Below the pieces are notes generated by a model. It made no database searches and was not told where the DNA came from. It saw only the letters and a list, made by a program, of their open reading frames with translations. This document shows positions 25,724-36,342 of a stretch of DNA of 64,000 nucleotides, one piece after another. The stretch is taken from contig DJWL01000012.1 of NCBI GenBank assembly GCA_002441545.1, positions 17,240-81,239 on the forward strand, written 5' to 3'. The translations under genes and the position numbers were made by a program. The first letter of the stretch is position 1; each line of letters starts with the position of its first letter. Origin of the DNA: Flavobacteriaceae bacterium UBA6231 (GTDB lineage: Bacteria; Bacteroidota; Bacteroidia; Flavobacteriales; Flavobacteriaceae).

Positions 25724-28267
25724 ATGGATGATCAATACAAAGTTGATGAGCTTCAAAAAAAGTTAGACTTACTTTTAAAAAAACAGGAAGTATTTTCAAA
25801 AGAAGTTGCCGACTTACAAAAAGAATTAAACCTATTTAAAACTTCTGAAAAGCACCAAACGGTTGAAAAAAAACCTGTTGTTGAAGAACCTACTTTTAAA
25901 GAAAAGACAGAGTCAATTACTGAAACTCATAAAGGTTTTTTTAGAGATACTTATCATCGTGGTTTAGGAGGCGTTTGTTCTGGCTTAGGAAATTATCTTG
26001 GCATTAACAGATATCTAGTTCGATTTCTATGGATATTAATTTCACTTTTCTTTGGAATTGGAATTTTTATATACTTAATTCTTTGGATTGCTGTGCCAAA
26101 AATCAAAAAAGAAGCTACAACTGAAAAACCTATTCGATCAATTTCAAATGAACCTGCAATACAAGTTCAAAAGAACGTTTCTAATCAAAACTCAATAAAA
26201 ATAAGTAATGAACTTGAAAAGTTTATTGGAGAAAACCTTATCAATAAAATTGGTATTGGTATTTTAATTATTGGTGTTGCAATTGGAGCCAAATACTCTA
26301 TTGAAAATAATTTGATAAGCCCACTAACAAGGATTATTCTTGGATATTTGGTAGGATTAGGTTTATTAGGTTTATCCATGAAACTAAAGCCTAAATATGA
26401 AAATTTTAGTGCTGTTTTAGTAAGTGGTGCTATGGCTATTCTATATTTTCTTACTTATGCTGCATACAGTTATTATGGATTAATTCCACAATTAATAACG
26501 TTTATCCTTATGTTTGTATTTACGGCTTTTACCGTTTTTGCAGCTTTACAATATAACAAACAACTTATTGCACATATTGGTTTGGTTGGTGCTTATGCAG
26601 TGCCGTTTTTACTTAGTGACGGTTCTGGCAATGCAGTTGTTTTGTTTAGTTATATGGCAATTATTAATATCGGCATTTTAGTACTGGCATTTTATAAATA
26701 TTGGAAGCCGCTTAACTATGTTTCGTTTGCATTAACTTGGTTAATTTATTTGTCTTGGTTTAACATTAATTATAATGGCACAAATGACTTTGCAACTGCT
26801 CTTATTTTTTCCAGTGTCTTTTTTGTTATTTTTTATACAACATTTTTAGCTTACAAACTGATTAAAAAAGAACCGTTTGAAACTTTAGATGTTATACTGT
26901 TATTAGTTAATTCTTTTATATTCTATGGTTTTGGATACTCAATTCTTGACAACCATGAAACAGGTAGTCAATTACTGGGACTATTTACGCTTTGTAATGC
27001 CATTTTACATTTTATTGTAAGTGTTATTATATACAAGTTAAAATTGGCTGATAAGAACCTGTTCTATTTAGTTGTAGGGTTGGTTTTAGTGTTTATTACT
27101 ATTACAATTCCTGTGCAGTTAAATGGTAACTGGGTTACTTTTTTATGGACTGCAGAAGCAGCTTTGCTGTTTTGGATAGGACGATCTAAGTCAATTTCCA
27201 CATATGAATATATTTCTTACCCTTTAATGACTTTAGCTATTATAAGTTTATATGAAGATTGGAGCAATGGATATTTGAGTTATTGGACTATTAATGATTC
27301 TAATAAAATAATGCCACTTTTAAACATTTACTTTTTAACTACCTTATTAGTTGTTATCGCTTTTGGTTTTATATATGTTATAAACAAAAACAAGTCATAT
27401 TTACTAGAAGAAAGTTCTAAAAAAGACACCCAAAAAACAATCTCTTTTGTAGTTCCTGTTATTATTATAAGCACTATCTATATTGGTCTTTCCCTTGAAA
27501 TAGATCAATATTTCCAAACACTTTATAATGAATCCAGATTAACTTTCAATGATGAAGAGTATCATGAATATTACAATAATTATAGCCTATTAAAATTTAA
27601 AATTATATGGTTACTTATCTATTCCATGGTTTTTGTTTCAGTAATGTCTCTTTTCAATATTAAAAAATTGCAGAACAAAACATTTGGCTTTATTAATATA
27701 GTGCTAATTAGTATTGTTATGTTTTTCTTTTTAACTCTTGGTTTGTATGCTTTAAGTGAATTAAGAGATAATTATCTGAGCCAAAACCTGTCTGAATATT
27801 ATCATATTGAAACATGGCATATTGCTATTCGTTATGTTTCATATGTGTTTGTTGCCCTAACATTATTTGTTAGCTATAAATATGTTCTCGAGGAGTTTAT
27901 GAAAATTACCAATAAAGTGACATTTAGCATTTCATTTTATTCTGTCATATTATGGATTGCAAGTAGTGAACTTGTTAATTTAATGGATCTATCTGGCTCA
28001 ACGCAATCCTATAAATTAGGGTTAAGTATTCTTTGGGGCGTATATTCATTACTGCTAATTGCTTTAGGAATTTGGAAGCAAAGAAAGCATTTGCGTATTG
28101 CAGCCATTGTACTTTTTTCTGTCACATTAATAAAACTTTTCTTTTATGATATTTCTCATTTAGGAACCATCTCAAAAACCATTGTGTTTGTATCTTTAGG
28201 CATTCTTTTATTAATCATTTCATTTTTATATAATAAATTTAAAAGCAACATTTCTGATGACATTTAA
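25724..28267 (+). CDS. PspC-domain DUF2339 membrane protein
   Basis: 847 aa. An N-terminal coiled coil (residues 5-45), a PspC domain (~75-130, GLGGVCSGLGNYLGINRYLVRFLW start-to-end region), a linker, then more than 20 hydrophobic helices typical of DUF2339. The family is uncharacterised; the paired DUF3999 gene is a recurrent partner. Overlaps the next gene by 11 bp, indicating translational coupling. Function unknown; a large inner-membrane assembly sensing or modifying the envelope is conceivable. The PspC fusion at the front is a less common arrangement. Confidence 0.88.
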   Translation: MDDQYKVDELQKKLDLLLKKQEVFSKEVADLQKELNLFKTSEKHQTVEKKPVVEEPTFKEKTESITETHKGFFRDTYHRGLGGVCSGLGNYLGINRYLVRFLWILISLFFGIGIFIYLILWIAVPKIKKEATTEKPIRSISNEPAIQVQKNVSNQNSIKISNELEKFIGENLINKIGIGILIIGVAIGAKYSIENNLISPLTRIILGYLVGLGLLGLSMKLKPKYENFSAVLVSGAMAILYFLTYAAYSYYGLIPQLITFILMFVFTAFTVFAALQYNKQLIAHIGLVGAYAVPFLLSDGSGNAVVLFSYMAIINIGILVLAFYKYWKPLNYVSFALTWLIYLSWFNINYNGTNDFATALIFSSVFFVIFYTTFLAYKLIKKEPFETLDVILLLVNSFIFYGFGYSILDNHETGSQLLGLFTLCNAILHFIVSVIIYKLKLADKNLFYLVVGLVLVFITITIPVQLNGNWVTFLWTAEAALLFWIGRSKSISTYEYISYPLMTLAIISLYEDWSNGYLSYWTINDSNKIMPLLNIYFLTTLLVVIAFGFIYVINKNKSYLLEESSKKDTQKTISFVVPVIIISTIYIGLSLEIDQYFQTLYNESRLTFNDEEYHEYYNNYSLLKFKIIWLLIYSMVFVSVMSLFNIKKLQNKTFGFINIVLISIVMFFFLTLGLYALSELRDNYLSQNLSEYYHIETWHIAIRYVSYVFVALTLFVSYKYVLEEFMKITNKVTFSISFYSVILWIASSELVNLMDLSGSTQSYKLGLSILWGVYSLLLIALGIWKQRKHLRIAAIVLFSVTLIKLFFYDISHLGTISKTIVFVSLGILLLIISFLYNKFKSNISDDI

Positions 28268-29489
28268 GTCTAAAATTTTTACTTACCTTTTTCTTTTATC
28301 TTTTGTGTTTTCATTTGGACAAATGGAACAATACAACTATAAACGCGAGTTAAAAGGTGTAAAAGATTTATGGCATAAATTAGTATTGCCTAACGACATT
28401 TTTGAAAAAATTTCAACAGATTTGTCAGACGTAAGAGTTTTTGGGATTTCAGAAAAAAACGATACCATTGAAGCTCCTTATCTATTAAATCTTAAAAGTG
28501 AAAAACGGATTAAAACGAATGTAAATTTCAAAATAATTAATACGTCTCATAATCAAAAAGGGTATTATTTCACGCTTGAAGTTCCTACCCAAGATGTTAT
28601 AAATCAACTACAATTAGATTTTAAACAATTTAATTTTGATTGGATAATTTCTTTAGAAGGCAGCAATAATCAAAATGAATGGTTTACCATAGTTGATGAT
28701 TACCGAATATTATCTATAAAAAATGCCGAGACTTTTTATGAATACAACAATATAACATTTCAAAATTCTAGTTATCGCTTTCTTAGAATTCTTGTGAAAA
28801 GTCTTGAAAAACCTGAGCTAAAATCTGTTAAAGCAAGTTACACCACCATTGAAAAAGGCGAGTTTTATGATTGCGAGATAAAAAGCTTGGTAATAGAAGA
28901 TAAAGAGCAAGAAAAACGTTCTGATATTAATATAGAATTATCAAAACGAATACCTGTAAGCTATTTAAAAATTGATGTTGATGCGTCTTATGACTATTAT
29001 CGCCCAATTATGATTAAATATGTTTCAGATAGTGTTAAAACACAAAACGGCTATGTATATAATTATAGAACTTTAACAAATGGCACCTTAAATTCCATTG
29101 AAAATAATGTGTTTGTATTTGAAAATACAGTTGTAAAAAAGCTTAAAATTATTGTCAATAATCAAGATAACGAACCCTTAAAAGTTAAAAATATTACTAT
29201 AAAAGGAACTGTTTATAATTTAGATATTCGCTTTACCGAGCCTGCTAGATACTTTTTAACCTACGGAAATTCAAATGTTTATCGACCAAATTATGATGTT
29301 GAGCGTTTTGTTTCAAAAACACTTGATACCATTTCTAATTTAACATTAGGTGAAGAACAAGTAATTTATAAAAAGCCTACACCTAATAACGCTCCATTAT
29401 TTCAAAATAAAATATGGTTATGGATAATTATTATATTATTAGTTGCAGTTCTTGGATGGTTTTCAATTAAAATGATGAAATCAAAATAA
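28257..29489 (+). CDS. DUF3999-family exported membrane-anchored protein
   Basis: 410 aa. Signal peptide 1-21 (FVFSFG), a large periplasmic beta-rich region with discoidin-like strands (ISLEGSNNQNEWFTIVDDYR, abridged), and a single C-terminal helix at ~384-405 (IWLWIIIILLVAVLGWF). Matches the DUF3999 pattern known to sit beside DUF2339. Starts inside the last codons of its partner. Its stop is only one base from the stop of the convergent tetR-type gene. Confidence 0.85.
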   Translation: MTFKSKIFTYLFLLSFVFSFGQMEQYNYKRELKGVKDLWHKLVLPNDIFEKISTDLSDVRVFGISEKNDTIEAPYLLNLKSEKRIKTNVNFKIINTSHNQKGYYFTLEVPTQDVINQLQLDFKQFNFDWIISLEGSNNQNEWFTIVDDYRILSIKNAETFYEYNNITFQNSSYRFLRILVKSLEKPELKSVKASYTTIEKGEFYDCEIKSLVIEDKEQEKRSDINIELSKRIPVSYLKIDVDASYDYYRPIMIKYVSDSVKTQNGYVYNYRTLTNGTLNSIENNVFVFENTVVKKLKIIVNNQDNEPLKVKNITIKGTVYNLDIRFTEPARYFLTYGNSNVYRPNYDVERFVSKTLDTISNLTLGEEQVIYKKPTPNNAPLFQNKIWLWIIIILLVAVLGWFSIKMMKSK

Positions 29490-29490
29490 A

Positions 29491-30081
29491 TTATTCAAAA
29501 TAAGAATTTGTGTAATTTGTATTTGAAATCCCTTTCAAATTATAAATTATCAAATGTTCTAACAATTCTTTGTTAGAATATACATCAAAAAGGTTGTCTA
29601 TTTTATAAACTACATTATCTATTCTCAAAAAATATAATTCGCAAACCAGTTTTAAATTAACATGTTCGTTAATTAATTTTTTTTGTTGTGCTTCTTCCAA
29701 TAAATCATATACTTTTCCAAAAACAATTTCATGTCTAAATGCTTCAAACACTTCATCTGCTTTCGGATAATATTTCTTCAATCCAAATGTAAATGAAGGT
29801 TTAAAACATTTAAAATAATCAAAACCTATCTTATAAATTTCTATGACTTTAACAATAGGGTCTGAATGCTGAAGCAACGTTAAATCTATTTGATTTTTGA
29901 TTTTTTTAATTAAAAACTCTAAGCTTTCCGATACTAAATCCTCTTTGTTTTTAAAATAATTGTAAATCGTTTTTTTAGACATTCCTAGCTCGCTAGCAAG
30001 TTCATCCATAGTAAAGCTTTTACTTCCAAACTTTGTAAAGTTGGCTATTGAACATTCTAAAAGTTCCGATTTACTAGTCAT
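29491..30081 (-). CDS. TetR/AcrR-family regulator
   Basis: 196 aa. Helix-turn-helix in residues 10-48 (FTMDELASELGMSKKTIYNYF region) and an all-helical ligand domain. Last gene of the RND efflux operon, 15 bp after the outer-membrane factor stop, so it is co-transcribed with the pump it may control. With the MarR-like gene at the other end the operon carries two regulators. Confidence 0.88.
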   Translation of the reverse strand: MTSKSELLECSIANFTKFGSKSFTMDELASELGMSKKTIYNYFKNKEDLVSESLEFLIKKIKNQIDLTLLQHSDPIVKVIEIYKIGFDYFKCFKPSFTFGLKKYYPKADEVFEAFRHEIVFGKVYDLLEEAQQKKLINEHVNLKLVCELYFLRIDNVVYKIDNLFDVYSNKELLEHLIIYNLKGISNTNYTNSYFE

Positions 30082-30096
30082 TTTTTAGTTTACATC

Positions 30097-31524
30097 TTAT
30101 TTCCAACCACCACCAAGAGCCTCATAAAGATTAACAACAGAAAGTAATTGTTGTAGTTTGCTATCTATTACATTTAATTCTGCATTTAGGGCGCTTTGCC
30201 TTGCCGTTAATAAATCTAGATAGTTAGCATATCCATTTTTTAATAATTCTTCTGAATTGTTTTCTGCATTGCGTAACGCTTCTACTTCGTTTTGTCTGAA
30301 TACAAATTTTTTCGTTTCGGCATTATAAGCAAACAAAGCATTTGACACCTCATTACCTGCAATTAAAAGAGATTGTTTAAAGTTTAATAAGGCCAGTTCT
30401 TGTTGTGCCTTGGCCACTTCATATTGGGTTTTTATTTTCCTTTGGTTAAAGATAGGTTGCGATAATCCGCCAATTAAATTTGCAAAAAGTGAATTTGAAT
30501 TAAATAAGTTATCAAATTCTAAGCTTTGAAAACCTCCTGATGCAGTTAATGTTAATGATGGATAAAAGCTACTGCGTGCTACATTTGTTAATTCAAAAGA
30601 TTGAATTAAACCGTACTCGGCAGCCATAACATCTGGCCTGTTACTTAATAAAGTAGCAGGAACTCCTAGTTTTAAATCTGATTCAATTATTTGACTGTTT
30701 ATAGTACTTCTTTCAAAATGTTGAGGAGCTTTTCCAAGCAAAATGCTCAACGCATTTTCGGTTTTAAAAATAGAGGTTTCTAAATCTACTTGTAAAGCCT
30801 TTGCGTTATTATATTGTGCAATATTTTGGTCTACTGCAACTTGCGTTACTTGTCCAGCATCTTTTAATGCTTTAATAGTTTCTACACTATTTTCACGCGT
30901 TACAATAGTCTGTTTTGTAATTGCTAATTGAGCATCTAATGCTAAAAGTTGATAATACGTTGAGGCAATACTAGAAATTAATTGTGTTTTTACAGCCTTA
31001 TGCGCAGCTACCCTTTGCAAGTAGCTTGCTTGATAAGCACGTTTGTTGCTTCGTATTTTTCCCCATATATCGGCTTCCCATGATAAGGCACCAGATAATT
31101 CAAATTGATCAATATGGTCGTCTCCTAAGCTACTTAGTATCGCTCCTTGTTGTCCGTTTTTTGATAAATAAGACCGTGATGCAGATGCATTTCCATTCAA
31201 TGTTGGAAAATAGCCTGATTTACCTTGTTTTAAATAAGCTTCAGCCGACAAAATTTGTTGGATTGCAATACGAATATCAATATTATTTTGAAGACCTTCC
31301 TCAATATATTGATTCAAATAATTATCTGTAAATAACGCTTTCCACGATACATCTGCCATTGATAAACTATCCATTGGAAGGTTATCAGTTCTATATAAAT
31401 TTTGTGTTTCCTCTAACTTTGGCGTCGTATAATCTTTAGCAACAAAACAACTTTGAAGTGTTAAAGAAACGATTATTAAAAGAATTGCTTTTCCTAAAAA
31501 TTTATTTTTTATAATTGATTTCAT
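30097..31524 (-). CDS. Outer-membrane efflux lipoprotein (TolC/OprM/NodT type)
   Basis: 475 aa. Lipobox QSC (C26), and two OEP repeats rich in long helices; NRPDVMAAEYGLIQS is the usual NRPD(V/I) motif of the family, and LLGKAPQ occurs ahead of it. Forms the trimeric outer-membrane duct of the tripartite pump. Starts 5 bp after the RND pump stop. Confidence 0.93.
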   Translation of the reverse strand: MKSIIKNKFLGKAILLIIVSLTLQSCFVAKDYTTPKLEETQNLYRTDNLPMDSLSMADVSWKALFTDNYLNQYIEEGLQNNIDIRIAIQQILSAEAYLKQGKSGYFPTLNGNASASRSYLSKNGQQGAILSSLGDDHIDQFELSGALSWEADIWGKIRSNKRAYQASYLQRVAAHKAVKTQLISSIASTYYQLLALDAQLAITKQTIVTRENSVETIKALKDAGQVTQVAVDQNIAQYNNAKALQVDLETSIFKTENALSILLGKAPQHFERSTINSQIIESDLKLGVPATLLSNRPDVMAAEYGLIQSFELTNVARSSFYPSLTLTASGGFQSLEFDNLFNSNSLFANLIGGLSQPIFNQRKIKTQYEVAKAQQELALLNFKQSLLIAGNEVSNALFAYNAETKKFVFRQNEVEALRNAENNSEELLKNGYANYLDLLTARQSALNAELNVIDSKLQQLLSVVNLYEALGGGWK

Positions 31525-31529
31525 AATAA

Positions 31530-34500
31530 TTATTCTTCAATAGTTTTGATTGCTGGTTTACTAGAAATTTTTTCTTGTAACCACTGAAATAAAATGAATA
31601 AAATAGGAATTACAAACACTCCCAAAACGGTTCCTATAAGCATACCGCCAGCGGCACCAGTACCAATAGATCTATTCCCTTCTGCACCAATACCTTTTGC
31701 CAACACCAAAGGCATTAGTCCTAAAATAAAAGCAAACGATGTCATTAAAATAGGGCGCAAACGTGTTTTAGCTCCATGAATAGCAGAATTTAATATACTC
31801 TCTCCCTGTCTGCGTTTTTGAAGTGCAAATTCTACAATCAAAATAGCATTTTTAGCAAGCAGTCCAATAAGCATAATTAATGCTATTTGAAAATAAATAT
31901 TGTTTTCCAGTCCTAAAAATTTCGTGCTTATATAGGCTCCAAAAACTCCAAGCGGTATGGAAAATACAACGGCGAATGGCAAAATGTAACTCTCATATTG
32001 TGCGCACAGTAAAAAGTAAACAAACAGAATACTTAAAATGAAAATAAAGGTGGTTTGACTACCTGAATTTATCTCTTCACGTGTTAAACCAGAATAAGCA
32101 ATCGTATAATTACTTGGCAATTTTGCAACTTCTTCTTCAATCACTCTAATAGCATCTCCTGTACTGAATCCAGTATTTGTAGCACCAGTAATACTTGTTG
32201 AATTGAATAAATTAAAACGTGTTACAGACTGTGGGCCATAAATCCTTTTTAAAGTCACAAACTGAGTAATTGGTGTCATCTCTCCATTATCTGTTCTAAC
32301 ATACATACTATTTAAAGCATCAACATCTGCCCTGTCTTCTGGTAACGATTGAATATAGACACGAAACTGTTTTCCAAACCTTGAAAAATCTGAAGCATAA
32401 ACACCGCCTATATATCCTTGTAATGTTGAAAATATACTACTAATCGGAACACCTTTTTCTTTTGCTAAAGGCACATTCACTTCCATTTCATACTGCGGAT
32501 ATTTAGTATTGAAAGAAGATTGAGCATACTTAATTTCAGGATGCTGCATTAAAGCCCCAATAAATTCTTGATTGACTTTGTCTAACTCAGTAAAATCCCC
32601 CCCAAAACGATCTAATAAATTAACTTCAAAACCAGCAGAATTACCAAACCCTCGAATACTTGGTGGTGCAAAGAAAATAATATTGCCATCTGGAATTGTT
32701 GAAGCAATACCAAATAATTTTCCTGTAACTGCTTCAGTAGAAAGTGATGGATCTTCGCGTTCTTTCCAATCTTTAAGTTTTATAACTCCAAACCCATAAT
32801 TGCTTCCAGAACCACTTATTAAACTTCTTCCTCTAATAAAAGAAACACCTTCAACCCCGGGTAGATTATGCGCTTTTTCATATAATTGATTTACTACCTC
32901 AGCAGTCCTATCTAAAGACGCGCCTGCGGGTAACTCAACGTTTGCAAATATAATTCCTCTGTCTTCATTTGGCACAAATCCTGTAGGTGTCGTTTTTGAT
33001 GCCCAAAAAAGTCCGACTACCGCTATAATTAATAAAAGAATTGTAATCCATTTTTGTTTGTATAGAAATTGAATTGACTTTCCATATTTTTCGATGGTCG
33101 CATTAAATCCGTGATTAAAAAGTGCGTGAAATCTATGGATTGGGTTTTTGCTCTTTAACTCCTCTTCTTCACTATGGAATTTTAAAAACAAAGCACATAA
33201 AGCAGGACTTAAGGTTAATGCGTTTACAGCAGAAATAAGAATGGCTATCATTAAAGTTACCCCAAATTGCTTGTAAAATACCCCCGTTGGTCCCTCAACA
33301 AAGGTAACAGGAATGAACACAGCTGCCATTACCAGCGTAATAGACACAATAGCTCCTGCTATTTCATGCATGGCGGTTAATGTTGCTTTTTTAGCATTCT
33401 TCTCACCATGGTCCAATTTAGCATGAACCGCCTCAACCACCACAATAGCATCATCAACTACAATTCCAATAGCTAAAACAACAGCAAATAAAGTTAGTAA
33501 ATTGATTGAATACCCTAATAAATTCAAAAAGAAAAAAGTTCCAATAATAGACACAGGAACTGCTATGGCAGGAATTAATGTAGACCGTAAATCTTGTAAA
33601 AAGATAAACACCACAATAAACACTAATAAGAATGCTTCTAACAACGTGGTTACTACTTTATCAATGGAAGCTGTTAAAAATAAACTGGTATCATACGGAA
33701 TAAAAATATGTATCCCTTCTGGCAAGTCTTTTTCAACGCTTTCTAAAGTAGTTTTAATATTTTCAATGATTTCTTCAGCATTAGAACCTTTTGTTTGAAA
33801 AATCCCCATAAAAACAGCTGGATGCCCTAAACTAACTGCACTAGAACCAAATGATTGCGCATCTAACTCAATATCGGCAATGTCATTTAAACGTAAAAAC
33901 TCTCCATTCCCTAATGCTTTTACAATAATATTGGCATATTGCTTTTCATCTTTAAATCGACCACTATATTTTAACACATAAGAAAATGCTTCTCCATTAT
34001 TTTCACCCAAAGATCCTGCTGCTGCTTCCAAGTTTTGTTCTTTTAAAACAGCTGTAATGTCTGAAGGTATTAAATTGTATGCGGCTAGTTTTTCAGGTTT
34101 CAACCAAATTCGCATGGCATAATCTTGTTGTGAAAACACACCAACTTCACCTATTCCTTTAATTCTTTGGAGTTTAGGTGTTACGTTAATTTTTAGATAA
34201 TTTTGAATAAAAGTCGCATCATAGTCTTCATTTTCAGAATATATGGACAAGAACATCAAAGCACTTGTTTGTTGCTTTTGAGTGGTAACACCCGTTTGTT
34301 TTACCTCTTGAGGCAACAATGGATTAGCCCTTGATACACGATTTTGAACATTTACAGCAGCCACATCGGCATCTACATTTTGATCAAAATATACGGTAAT
34401 ATCTGCTGTTCCGTTATTTGAGGCTGTTGATGTTATGTAGGTCATTCCCTCTACACCATTAATTTGCTCTTCTATAGGAATAATAACACTTTCCAATACC

Positions 34501-34667
34501 GTTTCTGCATTAGCTCCTGGGTAGCTTGCGGTTACCTTAATGGTTGGTGGCGCAATATCTGGATATTGTTCTATAGGTAAGCTTTTGATACTTATAAATC
34601 CTAGCAAAACTATAATGATAGAAATAACTGTAGAGAGTACAGGTCTTTCAATAAATGTCTTTAGCAT
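31530..34667 (-). CDS. RND multidrug efflux permease (HAE-1/AcrB family)
   Basis: 1045 aa, the normal length. Twelve membrane helices in the usual 1+5+1+5 layout; TM4 has AIGIVVDDAIVVVEAV with the paired proton-relay aspartates and TM10 has GLLAKNAILIVEFA with the conserved lysine. Periplasmic docking and porter domains are complete. A proton-driven exporter of hydrophobic or amphiphilic compounds, with adaptor and outer-membrane factor encoded on both sides (12- and 5-bp gaps). Confidence 0.96.
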   Translation of the reverse strand: MLKTFIERPVLSTVISIIIVLLGFISIKSLPIEQYPDIAPPTIKVTASYPGANAETVLESVIIPIEEQINGVEGMTYITSTASNNGTADITVYFDQNVDADVAAVNVQNRVSRANPLLPQEVKQTGVTTQKQQTSALMFLSIYSENEDYDATFIQNYLKINVTPKLQRIKGIGEVGVFSQQDYAMRIWLKPEKLAAYNLIPSDITAVLKEQNLEAAAGSLGENNGEAFSYVLKYSGRFKDEKQYANIIVKALGNGEFLRLNDIADIELDAQSFGSSAVSLGHPAVFMGIFQTKGSNAEEIIENIKTTLESVEKDLPEGIHIFIPYDTSLFLTASIDKVVTTLLEAFLLVFIVVFIFLQDLRSTLIPAIAVPVSIIGTFFFLNLLGYSINLLTLFAVVLAIGIVVDDAIVVVEAVHAKLDHGEKNAKKATLTAMHEIAGAIVSITLVMAAVFIPVTFVEGPTGVFYKQFGVTLMIAILISAVNALTLSPALCALFLKFHSEEEELKSKNPIHRFHALFNHGFNATIEKYGKSIQFLYKQKWITILLLIIAVVGLFWASKTTPTGFVPNEDRGIIFANVELPAGASLDRTAEVVNQLYEKAHNLPGVEGVSFIRGRSLISGSGSNYGFGVIKLKDWKEREDPSLSTEAVTGKLFGIASTIPDGNIIFFAPPSIRGFGNSAGFEVNLLDRFGGDFTELDKVNQEFIGALMQHPEIKYAQSSFNTKYPQYEMEVNVPLAKEKGVPISSIFSTLQGYIGGVYASDFSRFGKQFRVYIQSLPEDRADVDALNSMYVRTDNGEMTPITQFVTLKRIYGPQSVTRFNLFNSTSITGATNTGFSTGDAIRVIEEEVAKLPSNYTIAYSGLTREEINSGSQTTFIFILSILFVYFLLCAQYESYILPFAVVFSIPLGVFGAYISTKFLGLENNIYFQIALIMLIGLLAKNAILIVEFALQKRRQGESILNSAIHGAKTRLRPILMTSFAFILGLMPLVLAKGIGAEGNRSIGTGAAGGMLIGTVLGVFVIPILFILFQWLQEKISSKPAIKTIEE

Positions 34668-34679
34668 AATGATAAATTT

Positions 34680-35813
34680 CTAGTTTTTAAACAATGTTTT
34701 AATAGGCTTAACAATACTATCAAAAGGAACTTCCTGTGGTGTAATTGGCATATCATTTCTTAGCTTTCCGACCCCTGAAACCACAATTTTATCGCCTTCT
34801 ATAACACCAGACTCTACAACATATAAGTTCTCAATACTTGCTTTAATTTTGACTATTGAGGCTGAAACCGTATTGTTTTCTCCAACTTTAAATGCCATAA
34901 TATTGCCTTGTTGCTCATAGGTAGCTTCTTGCGGTATTACTATGGCATCTTTGTAAATAGTTGGGATTTTAATTTTTCCACTATTCCCATTAGTAAGTAA
35001 CTGATTTGGGTTATTAAAAACCGCTCTAAAACTAACGGTTCCGGTGTTTTGATTTATTTGCCCTGAACTTGTTTCAATTTTTCCTTTCTCTGAATACACA
35101 TCTCCGTTTGCAAGTATCAAATTAACTTCGGGAAAATTAGAAATCTTTTCTTCTAAATTATTCCCTTTACTGTTTTGTAAAAAATCTAAATAACCCACTT
35201 CATTCATGGTGAAAAATGCATACACCTGCTTAATATCGCTAACGGTTGTTAATGGGGTCTTATCATTTGGACTTATTAATGACCCTTCTCTAAAATTAAT
35301 AGCTCCTACATAGCCATCAACAGGGCTTTTTACTGTTGCATAACCAATATTAGCCACAATACTGCTGTAATTTGCTTTGGCCTGAACTAAATTTGCTTTA
35401 GCCGTTTCTAACTGCACAGGACTAATTATGTTTTTTTCTACTAAAGGAATTAATTTATCAACCTCAACTTGTGCCACATTTATTCGGGCCTTAGCTGCAC
35501 CTGCATCTTGACTTAATGCCTGTGTTTCCAATTTGAATAAAATTTCTCCTTTTTTTACTTTTTGACCTTCGTCAACTAGTACTTTTTGAATATATCCTGT
35601 TACTTTTGGTCTTACATCACTATTTACAATACCCTCAATATTAGTTGGGTACTGTTGAAAACCAGTTACTGTTTTATGGTTAATTTTCGATACAGAAAAT
35701 GAAGCTGGTGGTCTTTGAGGAGCTTGTCCACTATCTTGCTTATTACCACAACTTGATAATAACCCTGTTATAAAACATATTGTTATTATTGATTTTAGAT
35801 TGATTCTTCTCAT
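34680..35813 (-). CDS. RND periplasmic adaptor (AcrA/MexA family)
   Basis: 377 aa lipoprotein (SSC, C22). Lipoyl-like half motifs TGYIQKVLVDEGQKVKKGE and VDGYVGAINFREGSLI flank a helical hairpin (~residues 95-155), followed by beta-barrel and membrane-proximal domains. Bridges the pump and the outer-membrane factor. Thirteen bp after the MarR-like gene. Confidence 0.94.
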   Translation of the reverse strand: MRRINLKSIITICFITGLLSSCGNKQDSGQAPQRPPASFSVSKINHKTVTGFQQYPTNIEGIVNSDVRPKVTGYIQKVLVDEGQKVKKGEILFKLETQALSQDAGAAKARINVAQVEVDKLIPLVEKNIISPVQLETAKANLVQAKANYSSIVANIGYATVKSPVDGYVGAINFREGSLISPNDKTPLTTVSDIKQVYAFFTMNEVGYLDFLQNSKGNNLEEKISNFPEVNLILANGDVYSEKGKIETSSGQINQNTGTVSFRAVFNNPNQLLTNGNSGKIKIPTIYKDAIVIPQEATYEQQGNIMAFKVGENNTVSASIVKIKASIENLYVVESGVIEGDKIVVSGVGKLRNDMPITPQEVPFDSIVKPIKTLFKN

Positions 35814-35826
35814 TATTAAAGGATTA

Positions 35827-36324
35827 TTATTGGTTTACGTTATTCGTTATTTTTGTTCTAAGCTCTAAAATTGATTTTGTGGCTTCGTCTAAAAACTTGA
35901 TATAATTATCATGAAATGTTAAATCAAATTTTGAGTCTACATCCAAAATAGTCATGTTCTTATTTTCTTTATATTCTTTAATCTCTAAATGCAATTCTTT
36001 TTGAGTTGTCCAACTTTCAATCATAGCATTAATACCTTGAACAATAGAGCTGTGGTTAACTACAAAATATTTTTTTCGGTCTCCTAGCTTAGTAAAATAT
36101 TCTATTTTCTTTAAATCTTGAAGATGATTTAAATGTGTTGATATGGTACTTTTACTGGCACAAAGTTTTGTTACTAAATCTTCAAAGGTGGTTCCAGCTT
36201 TACCTGTTAATATAATATATGATAAAATACGCGCTTCAATAGGAGCGAGTTGGTCTTTGTTTTCTATTAAAATTCCTAATTTTTCAACTAAAGCATGCTT
36301 TTGTTTACACAATTCGTCATTCAT
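35827..36324 (-). CDS. GbsR/MarR-family regulator of the efflux operon
   Basis: 165 aa from ATG 36324; a TTG at 36345 would extend it by seven residues but lies inside the -7 box. Winged helix at ~35-95 (TGKAGTTFEDLVTKLCASKSTISTHLNHL region, cut here into shorter words: KSTISTHLNHLQ is the recognition helix). First gene of the operon, immediately downstream of a promoter with an embedded inverted repeat, which fits autoregulation. Confidence 0.85.
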   Translation of the reverse strand: MNDELCKQKHALVEKLGILIENKDQLAPIEARILSYIILTGKAGTTFEDLVTKLCASKSTISTHLNHLQDLKKIEYFTKLGDRKKYFVVNHSSIVQGINAMIESWTTQKELHLEIKEYKENKNMTILDVDSKFDLTFHDNYIKFLDEATKSILELRTKITNNVNQ

Positions 36325-36342
36325 AACTAAGATATTTGAATG

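Noticed and set aside
30984..31331. 115-aa plus-strand open frame inside the efflux factor gene
   Set aside because: Lies fully within a well-supported gene on the other strand and shows no family pattern.
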